Below are positions 25,867 through 34,379 of a stretch of 64,000 bases of DNA, piece by piece. Source of the DNA: Streptomyces sp. NBC_00557 (GTDB lineage Bacteria; Actinomycetota; Actinomycetes; Streptomycetales; Streptomycetaceae); NCBI RefSeq assembly GCF_036345995.1, contig NZ_CP107796.1:8556001-8620000 (forward strand), in the 5' to 3' direction. The translations under genes and the position numbers were made by a program. Position 1 is the first letter of the stretch. Every line of letters starts with the position of its first letter. The notes beneath the pieces are model-generated. The model did no database searches. It saw only the letters and a list, made by a program, of their open reading frames with translations, and was not told the origin of the DNA.

Positions 25867-26406
25867 GTGAACGAGCACGTACGGCGCCTGATCGGCATCT
25901 TGGGAGCGGACACATCAGACGCACAGCAGCGGGACTGGTCTGGTGTCGAGTCGGAACTTCAGGTGCGGCTTCCCGCCGACTACAAGGAGTTCATCGAGCA
26001 AGTCGGTGGCGGCAGGATCGACAGTTACTTGTACGTCCTCGCACCGTCCTCTCCGAACCAGCACTACGACCTCGCCAAACTGGCCGCCGAGCGGGAAGAG
26101 GCTTACGAAGACATCTTCGACTTCGAAGACAAACCCGCCGAGCTCGAGCCGGAAGGAAGCCGTATCATCCCCTGGGGCACCACAGACAACGGCGAGTGGC
26201 TCTTCTGGCGGATCCTCCCCGGGCAAGAACCCGACGACTACGCGGTACTGATCAACGAAGCACGCGGGGAGGGCTGGGAATTCCACGAACTCGGATTCGC
26301 CCAATACTTGACTGCCGTACTGGAAGGCGACATCCAGTCAGACATCTTGTCCTCGGCGTTTCCCACTAGCCCGCACGACTTTGACAAGTTCACGCACACT
26401 CCCTAA
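25867..26406 (+). CDS. SMI1/KNR4 (SUKH) family immunity protein
   Basis: 179 residues. The SUKH pattern is clear: DWSGVESELQVRLPADYKEF then IEQVGGGRIDSYLYVLAPSS, a central IIPWGTTDNGEWLFWRILPG, and a C-terminal helix FAQYLTAVLEGDI. SUKH proteins bind and block nuclease and other toxins. The gene starts 17 bp after the RHS endonuclease stop with GGAAGGACAGGTGA upstream, so they are one operon. It should protect the producer from the adjacent endonuclease tip. Confidence 0.9.
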   Translation: MNEHVRRLIGILGADTSDAQQRDWSGVESELQVRLPADYKEFIEQVGGGRIDSYLYVLAPSSPNQHYDLAKLAAEREEAYEDIFDFEDKPAELEPEGSRIIPWGTTDNGEWLFWRILPGQEPDDYAVLINEARGEGWEFHELGFAQYLTAVLEGDIQSDILSSAFPTSPHDFDKFTHTP

Positions 26407-26552
26407 GTTTTCGGTTCTCGGTCCGCATGTGGCTGCGTGTTTCAACGGAAACGGGGAAACCCACCGTGTGCCGCTTGTGTCGGCAGCGCGGGTGTACGCC
26501 TGGGCTCGCTCCGAAGCCGTTTCCTCCCGATGTTTCATCTCGGAATTTGTGT

Positions 26553-26780
26553 TTAATCCCGGGGTGCCGGGTCGCGCCAGGAGATGGTGGCTTCGCCGGT
26601 AAGGCGGCGGGCCATCAGGTTGGTCATGGCAAGGTGGATCATGGCAGTGATCACGAGCGAGCCGGAGTGCTCGGTTCCGCTGCCCATCAGGCGATTCCGC
26701 GGCATCTTCAAACCAGACGGACTCCCAGGTATACAACCGAACGAGACGGATGGCCGAGCCACCACCCTTGAGAAGGTCAT
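26553..26780 (-). pseudogene. IS5-family transposase, C-terminal remnant
   Basis: The segment AMIHLAMTNLMARRLTGEAT then ISWRD resembles the end of the intact IS5 transposase at 13431-14255 (AMIQLAAINLMTRRLTDEAT). Upstream of it the catalytic region is missing. The rest of 26407-26935 shows no gene. It lies between the RHS/SUKH pair and the lanthipeptide operon. Confidence 0.6.
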
Positions 26781-26935
26781 TTACCACATATGGGATGTAG
26801 CCTGCAGAGCAGGCCAGGGAAGAGAGTCGCATGCAGGGCTTAACTTGCACAAACGCCCTCTGAAAGGCCAACCCCTTCACCGCCCGGACGTCAACGGCCG
26901 TGCTCTTGTTACACGTCCGCCGGCACGTGGACGGA

Positions 26936-26968
26936 AGCGGGCGCCTCTCGAGAGGGAGGGCGCCCGTT
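26936..26968 (-). terminator. Terminator of the lanthipeptide operon
   Basis: CGGGCGCC (26938-26945) pairs with GGCGCCCG (26959-26966) 8 bp beyond the methyltransferase stop on the minus strand. GC-only hairpins without a T-run are usual in Streptomyces. Confidence 0.65.
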
Positions 26969-26975
26969 GCGGTAG

Positions 26976-28175
26976 TCAGTAGGTCAGCGTGAGTCGGCTC
27001 TCCAGCTTGGTGATGACGTGTCCCGGCCCGGCGGCTACGTCGGTGCTCGCCGGGGTGATGGTCAGGTGGGGAACCACAGTGCGTGCGCCGCCCCAGGCCT
27101 CAATGTGCGCGATGAGGTCCTGTGCGAGCTTCTCAGCATGCGGCCCGTACGCGGCCGCGCCGAGCCGGTGCGGCCGCTGGTCGTCGGTGCCTTCCCGGCG
27201 CACGATCAGGTAGGCGAGGGAGTCCCCGTCGATGAGGACCGGGCTGCGGACGGGGACCGCCGGCCGCGAGATAAGTTCTCGAGCGGTCGCATCGGGCGTG
27301 ACCTGCAGGCGGCACACCCTGTCGTCCGTGGCCGTGGCCCGCAGCCACACCCCGTCGAACGACTCCGCTCCGCCGATCCGCTGCTCGGACATGACCTCGA
27401 CAGCGGTGGTGTTGGACAGGCTGTCGCCGAGCGCGGCAGCGTCCACGGCCTGGTCCTCGTCGTGGATGACCCGGATCGTGCCATCAGCGTTGAGCGGTGT
27501 CGTCTTCTCGCTGTCCTGCCCGATGATCGGGACGAAGCCGCACAGCTCCATCCCCTCCGAGACGAGGGTGTCGCCGTGGCGGGTGAGGGCCACGGACCGG
27601 GTCTGACCGCGCCAGCGGAGCGGAACGACGAGTCGGCCGCCCTCCCTGAGCTGCTCCCACCATGCGGCGGGTACGTCCCACAGGCCGACGGCGGCGAGCA
27701 TCCGGTCGTAAGGTGCGTTCTCCGGCGCCCCGAGGAGTCCGTCGCGCTCCATCACGTGGACGCGCTGGTACCCGGCCCGGTCGAGCATGGTGCGCGCGTG
27801 CAGGGCCACATCGGAGTCGATGTCGATGGTGGTGACGTGCCCGTGCTCGTCGGTGAGTTCAGCGAGCAGTGCGGCGTTGTAGCCGGTTCCGGCGCCGATC
27901 TCGAGGATGTTGTCGCCGGGCTGGGCCTGGAGCTGGCTCAGCATAATGCCGACGACGGACGGCACCGACGCGCACGACAGGGGAAGAGGGCCACCGACGG
28001 GGTTCTCCTTGATGGACACGGCCTGGTCGGCGTACGCCTCTTCGAGGCGGATGCCGGGCAGGAACGCCTCGCGGGGCACGGTGCGCATGACCCGTTCGAC
28101 GTCGGCCGTCAGGCGTACGTCCCGGAGGATCTCGTCGACGAGGCTGTTGCGCAGGTCGTCAGCGGTGGAAGCCAC
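26976..28175 (-). CDS. FxLD-system protein-L-isoaspartate methyltransferase-like enzyme
   Basis: GTG 28175 is chosen as start (VASTADDLRNSLVDEILRDV) because AAGGAACC lies just upstream; the open frame extends 13 codons into lanC. The product has 399 residues. The N-terminal half is PCMT-like: SAM motif I ILEIGAGTGYNAALL near residue 90, TTIDIDSDVALHARTML, and YDRMLAAVGLWDVPAAWWEQ. The extended C-terminal half matches methyltransferases of FxLD lanthipeptide clusters. It would modify an Asp-derived residue of the peptide using S-adenosylmethionine. It is the last gene of the operon, 11 bp after lanC. Confidence 0.82.
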   Translation of the reverse strand: MASTADDLRNSLVDEILRDVRLTADVERVMRTVPREAFLPGIRLEEAYADQAVSIKENPVGGPLPLSCASVPSVVGIMLSQLQAQPGDNILEIGAGTGYNAALLAELTDEHGHVTTIDIDSDVALHARTMLDRAGYQRVHVMERDGLLGAPENAPYDRMLAAVGLWDVPAAWWEQLREGGRLVVPLRWRGQTRSVALTRHGDTLVSEGMELCGFVPIIGQDSEKTTPLNADGTIRVIHDEDQAVDAAALGDSLSNTTAVEVMSEQRIGGAESFDGVWLRATATDDRVCRLQVTPDATARELISRPAVPVRSPVLIDGDSLAYLIVRREGTDDQRPHRLGAAAYGPHAEKLAQDLIAHIEAWGGARTVVPHLTITPASTDVAAGPGHVITKLESRLTLTY

Positions 28176-28186
28176 TGTGGTTCCTT

Positions 28187-29329
28187 TCAGTTCAGAAGGA
28201 GGCACGTTTCCCACCCCAGGTCAGCGGGGCGGGGAGCGTCAAGGGTGTGCAGCGTGAGCAGGACGCCGGCGTTGCCGGAGAGCAGGCCGGCGGTGCTGGG
28301 GATCTCGTGCCGCACCAGGTGCGTGCTGAGGTGTGAGCGCAGTACCGGCAGCTCGTTGGCGATGCGGGGGGTCATGGCGTCGGCAGCGATGCGGTCGCAG
28401 GTCAGCAGCAGCCCGGCCCAGCCGTGGCAGATCGTGGTGTCCTCGAGCTGGGACAGGTGCCGGTGATCGGTGATGGAGCCGAGCACGAGGTGCTCGGCGA
28501 ACTGGCGGGCCGGGCCGTTGCGGCGGGCGAGCGCGGCGAGCTGGAGGGCTCGGCCGATGCCGGGAGTGCCGTAGCACCAGGAAGGGCGTCCCGGCTCGGC
28601 GCCGCTGACGGGCCCGTTCAGGAAGTCGTCCAGGTCCAGGATTTCAGGCCATCCCAGGGCGCCGTTGCTGTATCGCTGCGCCCAGGTGGTGAGGAAGGCG
28701 ATGCCCTCGTCGAGCGCTCGTTCCTGACCGTCGACCATGATGCCGGCGCGGCTGGCCAGAGCGAGGAGAGCGAGCGGGCCGGGCATGCCGTGCGCGATGC
28801 CGAAGTTGGCGTGACCAGTGCTGAACGGGCCGTCCTCCGGCAGGCCCCGGGGTCCGTCGGTCGTCCACCAGCCGGGGACCTGGTTGCCAGCCACGGTGAG
28901 GGGCTCGGTGAGCAGCCGCACGAGGTAATGCAGGATGCGCTCGAGCGCAGTCTGTCGCCCTCGCTGCAGCAGGTACGCGCCGAGCCCTGTCAGTCCGCTG
29001 ATCAGGTCGTACTCGGCCATGCGGGGCGGGCGTCCGCTGTCCATCCGGCGCTGCGCGGCGCTGAGGCGGGCGGCGACGATCGCGATGGTCTCGGCGTCCA
29101 GCCGGGCGAGCGTCCGCGAGGAAGCCGAGGGCTTGGCGAAGTGAAGGGTGTAGGCGACTGCGGGAACTCCCCGGTAGAGGCTGGCCTCTTCGGGATTGCC
29201 GGCCAGGGGCTGGGCGGTGATGGCCTGTGCGGCCGCACGCGCTGACGTCCAGGTGCCGCGGGTGTGGGCGGCCACCATCTCGTACAGGGCGGTCCCGGCG
29301 AGGCCGCCGCCCAGGTCGTCGTGTCTCAC
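28187..29329 (-). CDS. lanC: LanC-like lanthipeptide cyclase
   Basis: 380 residues from a GTG that overlaps the lanB stop (GTGA), so the two are coupled. It has the alpha-toroid repeats of LanC: TGLGAYLLQRGR, FGIAHGMPGPLALLALASR, WCYGTPGIGRALQLAAL and CHGWAGLLLTCDRIA. The zinc ligands Cys252, Cys301 and His302 are all present, along with His180 in the AHGMPG motif. It should catalyse addition of Cys thiols to dehydrated Ser/Thr of the precursor at 32374-32544. Length is near the family norm. Confidence 0.9.
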   Translation of the reverse strand: MRHDDLGGGLAGTALYEMVAAHTRGTWTSARAAAQAITAQPLAGNPEEASLYRGVPAVAYTLHFAKPSASSRTLARLDAETIAIVAARLSAAQRRMDSGRPPRMAEYDLISGLTGLGAYLLQRGRQTALERILHYLVRLLTEPLTVAGNQVPGWWTTDGPRGLPEDGPFSTGHANFGIAHGMPGPLALLALASRAGIMVDGQERALDEGIAFLTTWAQRYSNGALGWPEILDLDDFLNGPVSGAEPGRPSWCYGTPGIGRALQLAALARRNGPARQFAEHLVLGSITDHRHLSQLEDTTICHGWAGLLLTCDRIAADAMTPRIANELPVLRSHLSTHLVRHEIPSTAGLLSGNAGVLLTLHTLDAPRPADLGWETCLLLN

Positions 29330-32292
29330 GCCTCTCCCTGCACGGTCAAGGATCGGCAGGCCTGCCGTGCGGCGTGCCGGGCGGCGGCCTCACTGGCTCG
29401 GTCGGGACCGGCCATCCGGTTGTGATGCATGTGCAGCAGCGATTCCAGCACCCGCTCGTGGCGTTCGTCGCCGACGAGAGCCCTGTACCTTCCCAGGGTT
29501 GCCCGGCGTTCGGCCAGGGCTGAGGCGAGCCGCGGGGAGGCGGTCAGCAGCGGGTGGGCGCGGACCTGGCGGACGGTGGGGCGGGTGATCTCTGGGCGTC
29601 CCTCGCCCTGCGGTGCTGTGGTGGCCATCCATGCCCAGGCTTCACGGGTGCCGAGGAACCCCTCCGCCAGGTCGATCGTGCTGAGGGCGCACAGCACTTC
29701 CTTCTGCAGCCGGGGCAGGTCGGTCAGGGCGTAGCGGGTCACGAGGCTGTCCGCGACGAACACGGCTTCGGCGGCTTCCATCGCGGGGCCGGTCCCGTAG
29801 CGGCCGGTCTCGGGCCGGTATCCGTCGATGACGAGGTGAGAGGCGAGACGATCCGCGGTGAGCTGCTCGGTCCACGCGGCCACCCTCTCCAGGGCGCTGT
29901 CGTGGGCGGGCACGCGGATGCGCAGGTGATCGGTCTCCTGCAGCGATCGGTAGCGCACGAACCAGACGTTGCCGGTGCCGAGGTCCTCGAGGAGGCCGGG
30001 CAAGCGGCGCGTGATGATCTGGTCCATCGCCATGGGGTGGGTGAACACCTTCGCCTGCAGCCAGCCAGCGCCACCAGGGCCCGGCAGGTCCTGGCTCGTG
30101 ACCACGGGCGCGTTTGTCAGGTCGGGGTGAGGCATCTGGGGACCGGCCACTGCGAGCGGCAGTGTGATCTCGTGTGCGTGGCCGATCCACCCCAGGTCGT
30201 CGTCCGTCACGGTCTCGGCGAGGACAGCCTCCGGGTGGTGCTGCAGGTGCTGGTGGATCAGGCGGGCGTGGAGCGGTTCGGCCAGGTCGAGGCTCATGGT
30301 CCGGTCGTCGTCGCGAAGTTCGCAGCGGGCGGGGCAGCGCCAGGTGGCGGCCCATTCGGTCAGCGCCGCGTGCCACTCCTTCGTGAACGGCCCACTCGGC
30401 AGCGACGCAGCGGACAGCTTCCAGCGCGCGGGGACCAGGATCGTACGGCGGTAGCGGATCCGCGGCAGGAAGGGCAGGGCGACGGCGGCCGGCCCCCAGT
30501 CGAACGCGGTCCACGCGGTGACGGACCCGCGACCGAGCATGGCCAGGAACCTGGCCAGGGGCGGCGCCTGCTTCTCCAGTGCGAGCGGGTGGAGCACGAC
30601 CGGTTCAACGACGCGCCGCCGGGAGACGCTGACCAGATGCAGATGCCTGCCGGTGGAGAACACGGCCAGGTCATCGACGTCGATCACATGGTCGGCCGGC
30701 GCACGGTGCTCCCCGACGCTGAGCACGTGGGGCAGCACCCTGGGGATGCGGGCCACGTTCTCGCCGTGCGGGAAGGTGGGTGTGAAGGAGAGCTGTACGG
30801 GCAGTGCTCCGCGGACCATGGTGGGCAGTGTCGGGTACAGGTCTGACAATCCCGCCCCGAGGAGAGCCATGAACCGGCCGGACAGGGCGCCCGCTGTCCA
30901 GGCCGGACGCACGTCGAGCAGGAAGTCCCCGCGGTCCACCGCGCTGGGGCTGGCAGACCGGATGCGTATCGCCAGCTCGACATGGGGGGCAACCGGCCCG
31001 GCCTCGGCGCCGTCAGCCAGGTCGTCGATGTCCGCGTCCGTGAGGACGATCTCGCGTGTGCCGGTCATGGCCGCGTGCATGGCCTTCGCGGCGAGCTTCT
31101 CGTCTCGGGGCAGCATCCTGGGCGGCATCTGAGGCCATGACGACATGGGGTAGTCGGCAGGGAAACCGGTGCCCGCAGCCAGGTCGACGGCATCGCGTAC
31201 GGGGACGAGGACGCCGGCGCCGTACCGCTCCCAGAAGTGGGTAGCGTACGCGGCCCAGGCGGAGGACACGCCGCGTGCGCGGGTCAGCCGTACGAGCGCA
31301 TGAGCGGCGTGCTCCGCTTCGTCCAAGACGTGGGCGGGGACGCTTACACGGGCGTCGAGCCGCAGGTCGAGAGAGATGCGGCTGCGGCTGGCTGCGGGAG
31401 CGAACCGCATCACGTCGTCGGCGGCCTGCCGGAGTTTGTGGGCTGCCGGGCCGGGGGCCTGGTTGTGCATGGTGAGGAGCCGCCCGGCCCTGTCGAGTTG
31501 CGTCGGAACGTCCCGGGTCTCCGGTTCCAGGCCTGAACGGTGTGGGGTCAGGGTGCTCACGATGTGCCCTGCGGGATCGCCGACGGTCATGGGCGCCGTC
31601 AGGTTGCTGATCAGGTAGCCGTCGGCGAGGGCCTGTCCGATCAAGCGCCGGGCCTGCTCCGGGGTGCCCCCTGCTTGACTAAGCAGCCGCAGAAGTTCCC
31701 GGCAGCTGACGGGCTCCTCGGCCGCTCGCAGGAGGACGGACAGGGGGCGGCTGATCCTGGCACTGGCGATGCGGCCGCCCGACCGCGGCGAGCTGATGGT
31801 GTCGCCGCGCCGGTACGCCACGCTGTTGACCTGGATGGTCAGGTACGGCAGCACGTCGGCGCGGCCTTCCAGGTCCTTGCGTACAGAGTCGACCCACAGA
31901 GTGTCAGGGCGGGCAACGGCCTGATGCGCTTGGCCGATCACGGCGGAGGCGGCACCGGTCGTGGCCAGGGCGACCCCGGCGAACAGACCGAACGGTGTCG
32001 GCCGGCCAGTGGCGCGAAGCAGGTACCCGGCGACCGAGCAGGTGGCCTTGCGGATCCGCTTCGGCTCGATGCCGTCTCCTGCCAGGATCCGATCGACATA
32101 GCCGACCAGGTGTGCGGATGCGGCGCGCAGTGAGGGCACGAACGTGTCGTCGTCCCACACGCGCTTGAGCCACTGCCGGCAGGCGTCCGCGGAGCCGATG
32201 TCGGGCCAGTCGGTGGGGCGGGCCCTGCTGGGCATGACGGCGGCGCGCAGGACCAGCACGTCCCCGCACCGCCGGTAGATCGGCCGAGTCAC
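29326..32292 (-). CDS. lanB: LanB-type lantibiotic dehydratase (full length)
   Basis: 988 residues from GTG 32292, chosen for GGAGGG 6 bases upstream. The N-terminal 700 residues fit the tRNA-dependent glutamylation domain: RKATCSVAGYLLRATGRPTP then FGLFAGVAL, and LPFLPRIRYRRTILVPARW. The C-terminal 280 residues fit the elimination (SpaB_C) domain: WLQAKVFTHPMAMDQIITRR, VWFVRYRSLQETDHLRIRVP, then DGYRPETGRYGTGPAMEAAE. It would dehydrate Ser and Thr in the precursor. Fusion of both domains in one chain is the usual class I layout. Confidence 0.9.
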   Translation of the reverse strand: MTRPIYRRCGDVLVLRAAVMPSRARPTDWPDIGSADACRQWLKRVWDDDTFVPSLRAASAHLVGYVDRILAGDGIEPKRIRKATCSVAGYLLRATGRPTPFGLFAGVALATTGAASAVIGQAHQAVARPDTLWVDSVRKDLEGRADVLPYLTIQVNSVAYRRGDTISSPRSGGRIASARISRPLSVLLRAAEEPVSCRELLRLLSQAGGTPEQARRLIGQALADGYLISNLTAPMTVGDPAGHIVSTLTPHRSGLEPETRDVPTQLDRAGRLLTMHNQAPGPAAHKLRQAADDVMRFAPAASRSRISLDLRLDARVSVPAHVLDEAEHAAHALVRLTRARGVSSAWAAYATHFWERYGAGVLVPVRDAVDLAAGTGFPADYPMSSWPQMPPRMLPRDEKLAAKAMHAAMTGTREIVLTDADIDDLADGAEAGPVAPHVELAIRIRSASPSAVDRGDFLLDVRPAWTAGALSGRFMALLGAGLSDLYPTLPTMVRGALPVQLSFTPTFPHGENVARIPRVLPHVLSVGEHRAPADHVIDVDDLAVFSTGRHLHLVSVSRRRVVEPVVLHPLALEKQAPPLARFLAMLGRGSVTAWTAFDWGPAAVALPFLPRIRYRRTILVPARWKLSAASLPSGPFTKEWHAALTEWAATWRCPARCELRDDDRTMSLDLAEPLHARLIHQHLQHHPEAVLAETVTDDDLGWIGHAHEITLPLAVAGPQMPHPDLTNAPVVTSQDLPGPGGAGWLQAKVFTHPMAMDQIITRRLPGLLEDLGTGNVWFVRYRSLQETDHLRIRVPAHDSALERVAAWTEQLTADRLASHLVIDGYRPETGRYGTGPAMEAAEAVFVADSLVTRYALTDLPRLQKEVLCALSTIDLAEGFLGTREAWAWMATTAPQGEGRPEITRPTVRQVRAHPLLTASPRLASALAERRATLGRYRALVGDERHERVLESLLHMHHNRMAGPDRASEAAARHAARQACRSLTVQGEA

Positions 32293-32321
32293 AGGTGTCC
32301 CTCCTCTCTGCATCAGTGGTA

Positions 32322-32360
32322 CGCCGGTGTAGACGGAGGCACTCCCCGTCTACACCGGCG
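32322..32360 (-). terminator. Hairpin between precursor and lanB (partial terminator)
   Basis: A perfect 15-bp stem: CGCCGGTGTAGACGG (32322-32336) and CCGTCTACACCGGCG (32346-32360) with a 9-base loop. It lies in the 81-bp gap after the precursor gene. Such a hairpin would cut most transcripts and let a fraction read into lanB, giving more precursor than enzyme. Confidence 0.8.
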
Positions 32361-32373
32361 CAGAAGGTGCCGG

Positions 32374-32544
32374 TCAGCTCGAGGCGCAGGACGACGCGCA
32401 GGACTTGGCGCACCCGTCGCTGGTGTCGCACATGTCGACGATCGGCGTCGGGGACGTCGTGATGGTGGTCTCCAGCTCCCACTCGTCCGAGGAGAGCGGG
32501 GCCTCGATCGGCTGCGAGGCGAGAGGCGTCGAGGCTTGAGCCAT
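32374..32544 (-). CDS. lanA: FxLD-type lanthipeptide precursor peptide
   Basis: 56 residues from ATG 32544, with AAGGAG 8 bases upstream. The leader has SSDEWELETTITT, where WELE stands at the place of the Phe-x-Leu-Asp motif. The core region VDMCDTSDGCAKSC then ASSCASS has four Cys (39, 45, 49, 53) and several Ser/Thr for dehydration and ring formation. The Asp residues at 38, 40 and 43 are candidate targets of the methyltransferase. Identification rests on this pattern plus the adjacent lanB, lanC and methyltransferase genes. Confidence 0.88.
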   Translation of the reverse strand: MAQASTPLASQPIEAPLSSDEWELETTITTSPTPIVDMCDTSDGCAKSCASSCASS

Positions 32545-32741
32545 AGCTGTTGCTCCTTGATGAGACGGCCGCCCGTGGGACGGGGCGAGGGGGCCGCGGG
32601 ACCCCCGTTGCGGCCTGCCGAGGTATCGAGTGCAGGATGCAGGCCACAACGTAGGCACCGCGTCGGGTTGCTTGGGCCTGTCCGATGGTCAGGGCCGGAT
32701 GCACCCGGGGCCAGCGGACAGGGGGTGTGGAGGTGGGCAGT
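32545..32741 (-). promoter_or_regulatory. Leader region of the lanthipeptide precursor
   Basis: A 197-bp non-coding gap between the regulatory genes and the precursor. TTGTGG and ATACCT, 17 bases apart, end about 80 bases before the precursor start and could be a weak promoter. No operator repeat is obvious. Confidence 0.3.
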
Positions 32742-33188
32742 TCACGTGGCAACCGGTCCGGCGCCGAGTTCAGCGCGTACGGTCTTGCCCTCGCCCTCTT
32801 GCGGAAGGAACCAGGTGACCCGGGCTCCCAGGCGGGCGACGTGCCATAGGCCGCGTCCCTTCTCCCCGCGGATGGCGGCCTCCGAGTCGGGGAAGGTCGG
32901 GACCAGGTCGGCGACGTCGAGGACCACGGCGCCGGCGTTTGTGAGGGAGGCGGTCAGGGACAGCCTGCGGTCCTCCACCGGCAGGTGAGTGGGCAGGCCG
33001 TGCCGCACGGCGTTGTCCACGAGCCGGCTGACGACTTCCACGGCGTGCAGAATGTCGCCGTGCCAGGACATTGCGGTAAGTGTCGTCCGGGTCCAGACGC
33101 GGGCCGTCAGGACAGCGCGCTGGATGCCGGGCAGCTCGGTGGTCCTTCGGAGAAGCACGGCGGAGGAGAGGGGTCCAAGGGCGGTCAC
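32742..33188 (-). CDS. Histidine-kinase-like ATPase (anti-sigma-type), second copy
   Basis: 148 residues from GTG 33188, which overlaps the previous stop (GTGA). The GHKL fold is shown by VSRLVDNAVRHG (N box), VVLDVADLVPTFPD (D region) and RGEKGRGLWHVARLGARV (G box). Streptomyces has many such RsbW-like regulators, which bind ATP and sometimes sequester regulators. Its position directly before the precursor gene suggests a role in controlling the lanthipeptide genes. Confidence 0.78.
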   Translation of the reverse strand: MTALGPLSSAVLLRRTTELPGIQRAVLTARVWTRTTLTAMSWHGDILHAVEVVSRLVDNAVRHGLPTHLPVEDRRLSLTASLTNAGAVVLDVADLVPTFPDSEAAIRGEKGRGLWHVARLGARVTWFLPQEGEGKTVRAELGAGPVAT

Positions 33189-33649
33189 AGGACCTCGCTC
33201 AGGGAGTCCGGGGCCTTCACACAGCCGATCTCGACTAGCAGCTCGAGCAACTCGTGGACGGCCCACCCCATGCGCCGCAGGTGGCTTACAGCCTTCGCGT
33301 AGTCGCCCGGCATCTCGGCCTGGATCGACTGGCGGGCGCTGTGGATACGCTGCACGGCCCGCGGGTCCTGCTTCTCGGCCTCGAACGTGGTGGCGATGCT
33401 GACGAGCTGCATCAGGTGGCCGCGCAGTCGCTGGCCCAGTTCCTCCACCCGCTCCTCGGAGGGGGCCACGGTGTCGAGGACGTTGCCAACGTCGTCGAGC
33501 AGGGCGTCCCCGGCATAGGGGGTCCAGGCGCGGACCGCCGTCAGCGCTGCCCGTAACGCTGCATTGGCTGGGGGACGTGCGGGCTCCACCGAATGGGTCC
33601 ACCTGGGCATGGTCTCGCCGATGCGGCTGGGAAGGACGGTCGCGGTCAC
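33185..33649 (-). CDS. DUF6415-like natural-product-cluster protein
   Basis: 154 residues from GTG 33649, overlapping the preceding stop. It is all helical: DDVGNVLDTVAPSEERVEEL, GQRLRGHLMQLVSIATTFEA, MGWAVHELLELLVEIG. The length and helix pattern fit DUF6415 proteins, which accompany RiPP and other clusters in Streptomyces. Function unknown. It sits between two GHKL ATPases with start/stop overlaps on both sides, so the three are probably made together. Confidence 0.6.
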   Translation of the reverse strand: MTATVLPSRIGETMPRWTHSVEPARPPANAALRAALTAVRAWTPYAGDALLDDVGNVLDTVAPSEERVEELGQRLRGHLMQLVSIATTFEAEKQDPRAVQRIHSARQSIQAEMPGDYAKAVSHLRRMGWAVHELLELLVEIGCVKAPDSLSEVL

Positions 33650-34125
33650 TGGCTCTCGACCTCCCTGCGAAGGTCGCACCACACGCTGGTCCCCTGGTCG
33701 TTGCTGCCCCACTTCCCGCCGTTCTCCTTCACGAGCGTGTCGATGAGGGCGAGGCCCCGGCGTGCTTCGTCTTCGTCATCTGCGGTGCGGGGCTCGATCG
33801 TGGCGGGCACGCCGTCGTCGACCGTGATGCGGAGGAAACCGCCCTGGAGGGTGAGGCGGAGACGGATCTCCTGAGTTCCGCTGTGGAGGAGTGCGTTCGT
33901 CAGCAGTTCGGAGACGATCAGCATGGCCTCGTCCATCAGCTCCTCGCAGCCGCCGAACCGGAGCTTCGCCGCAGCCATCCGGCGCAGGGTCCCGATGCGC
34001 CATACGTCTTGGTCACGGGGTGGCGCGTCACCGCGGCGCGGAACAACCCGGATGCGTTCGTCCATCAGGTCTCCATCGCGGCGGAGCCCGGCGCCGAGCG
34101 TCCATACGGCTGTCGTCGTCATCAC
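33646..34125 (-). CDS. Histidine-kinase-like ATPase (anti-sigma-type), first copy
   Basis: 159 residues from GTG 34125 (an ATG one codon on is equally possible). GHKL boxes: MLIVSELLTNALLHSG (N box), LRITVDDGVPATIEPR (D box), RRGLALIDTLVKENGGKWG (G box). It overlaps the following gene by four bases. Together with the second ATPase it forms the regulatory head of the lanthipeptide operon. Target unknown. Confidence 0.78.
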   Translation of the reverse strand: MMTTTAVWTLGAGLRRDGDLMDERIRVVPRRGDAPPRDQDVWRIGTLRRMAAAKLRFGGCEELMDEAMLIVSELLTNALLHSGTQEIRLRLTLQGGFLRITVDDGVPATIEPRTADDEDEARRGLALIDTLVKENGGKWGSNDQGTSVWCDLRREVESQ

Positions 34126-34274
34126 GTCCTCTGGGGGGAGCGCGGGGCCGACCGAAACAGGCGTGCCTGGGAGCTGTTGCAGTGCAGTAGGAGCGAGGTG
34201 GGCACTTCCTGGGCGGCGTCAACAAGGGCGCGCCGACAGGTGCGCCGCTGGGCCGCACTGGGCTTCATCGTCAT
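34122..34274 (-). CDS. Possible small leader protein of the operon
   Basis: A 50-residue frame, MTMKPSAAQRRTCRRALVDA onward, with GGAG 7 bases before the ATG. Its stop overlaps the start of the ATPase gene (GTGATG). Basic and Cys-containing; no family recognised. It may be a translational coupler only. Confidence 0.35.
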   Translation of the reverse strand: MTMKPSAAQRRTCRRALVDAAQEVPTSLLLHCNSSQARLFRSAPRSPQRT

Positions 34275-34324
34275 GGTCGGCTCCATGTCGAAAGGCGAGT
34301 GACGACATGGTGCAGGCACAACAA

Positions 34325-34360
34325 GGCCCCAACTATCATGAGTTGGTGATAGTTGGGGCC
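34325..34360 (-). terminator. Terminator after the XRE-TPR regulator
   Basis: A perfect 13-bp stem GGCCCCAACTATC / GATAGTTGGGGCC with a 10-base loop, 19 bp beyond the regulator stop and followed on the minus strand by TTGTTGTG. It separates the regulator from the lanthipeptide operon. Confidence 0.8.
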
Positions 34361-34379
34361 AAAGGTTGACGCTCTGCGA

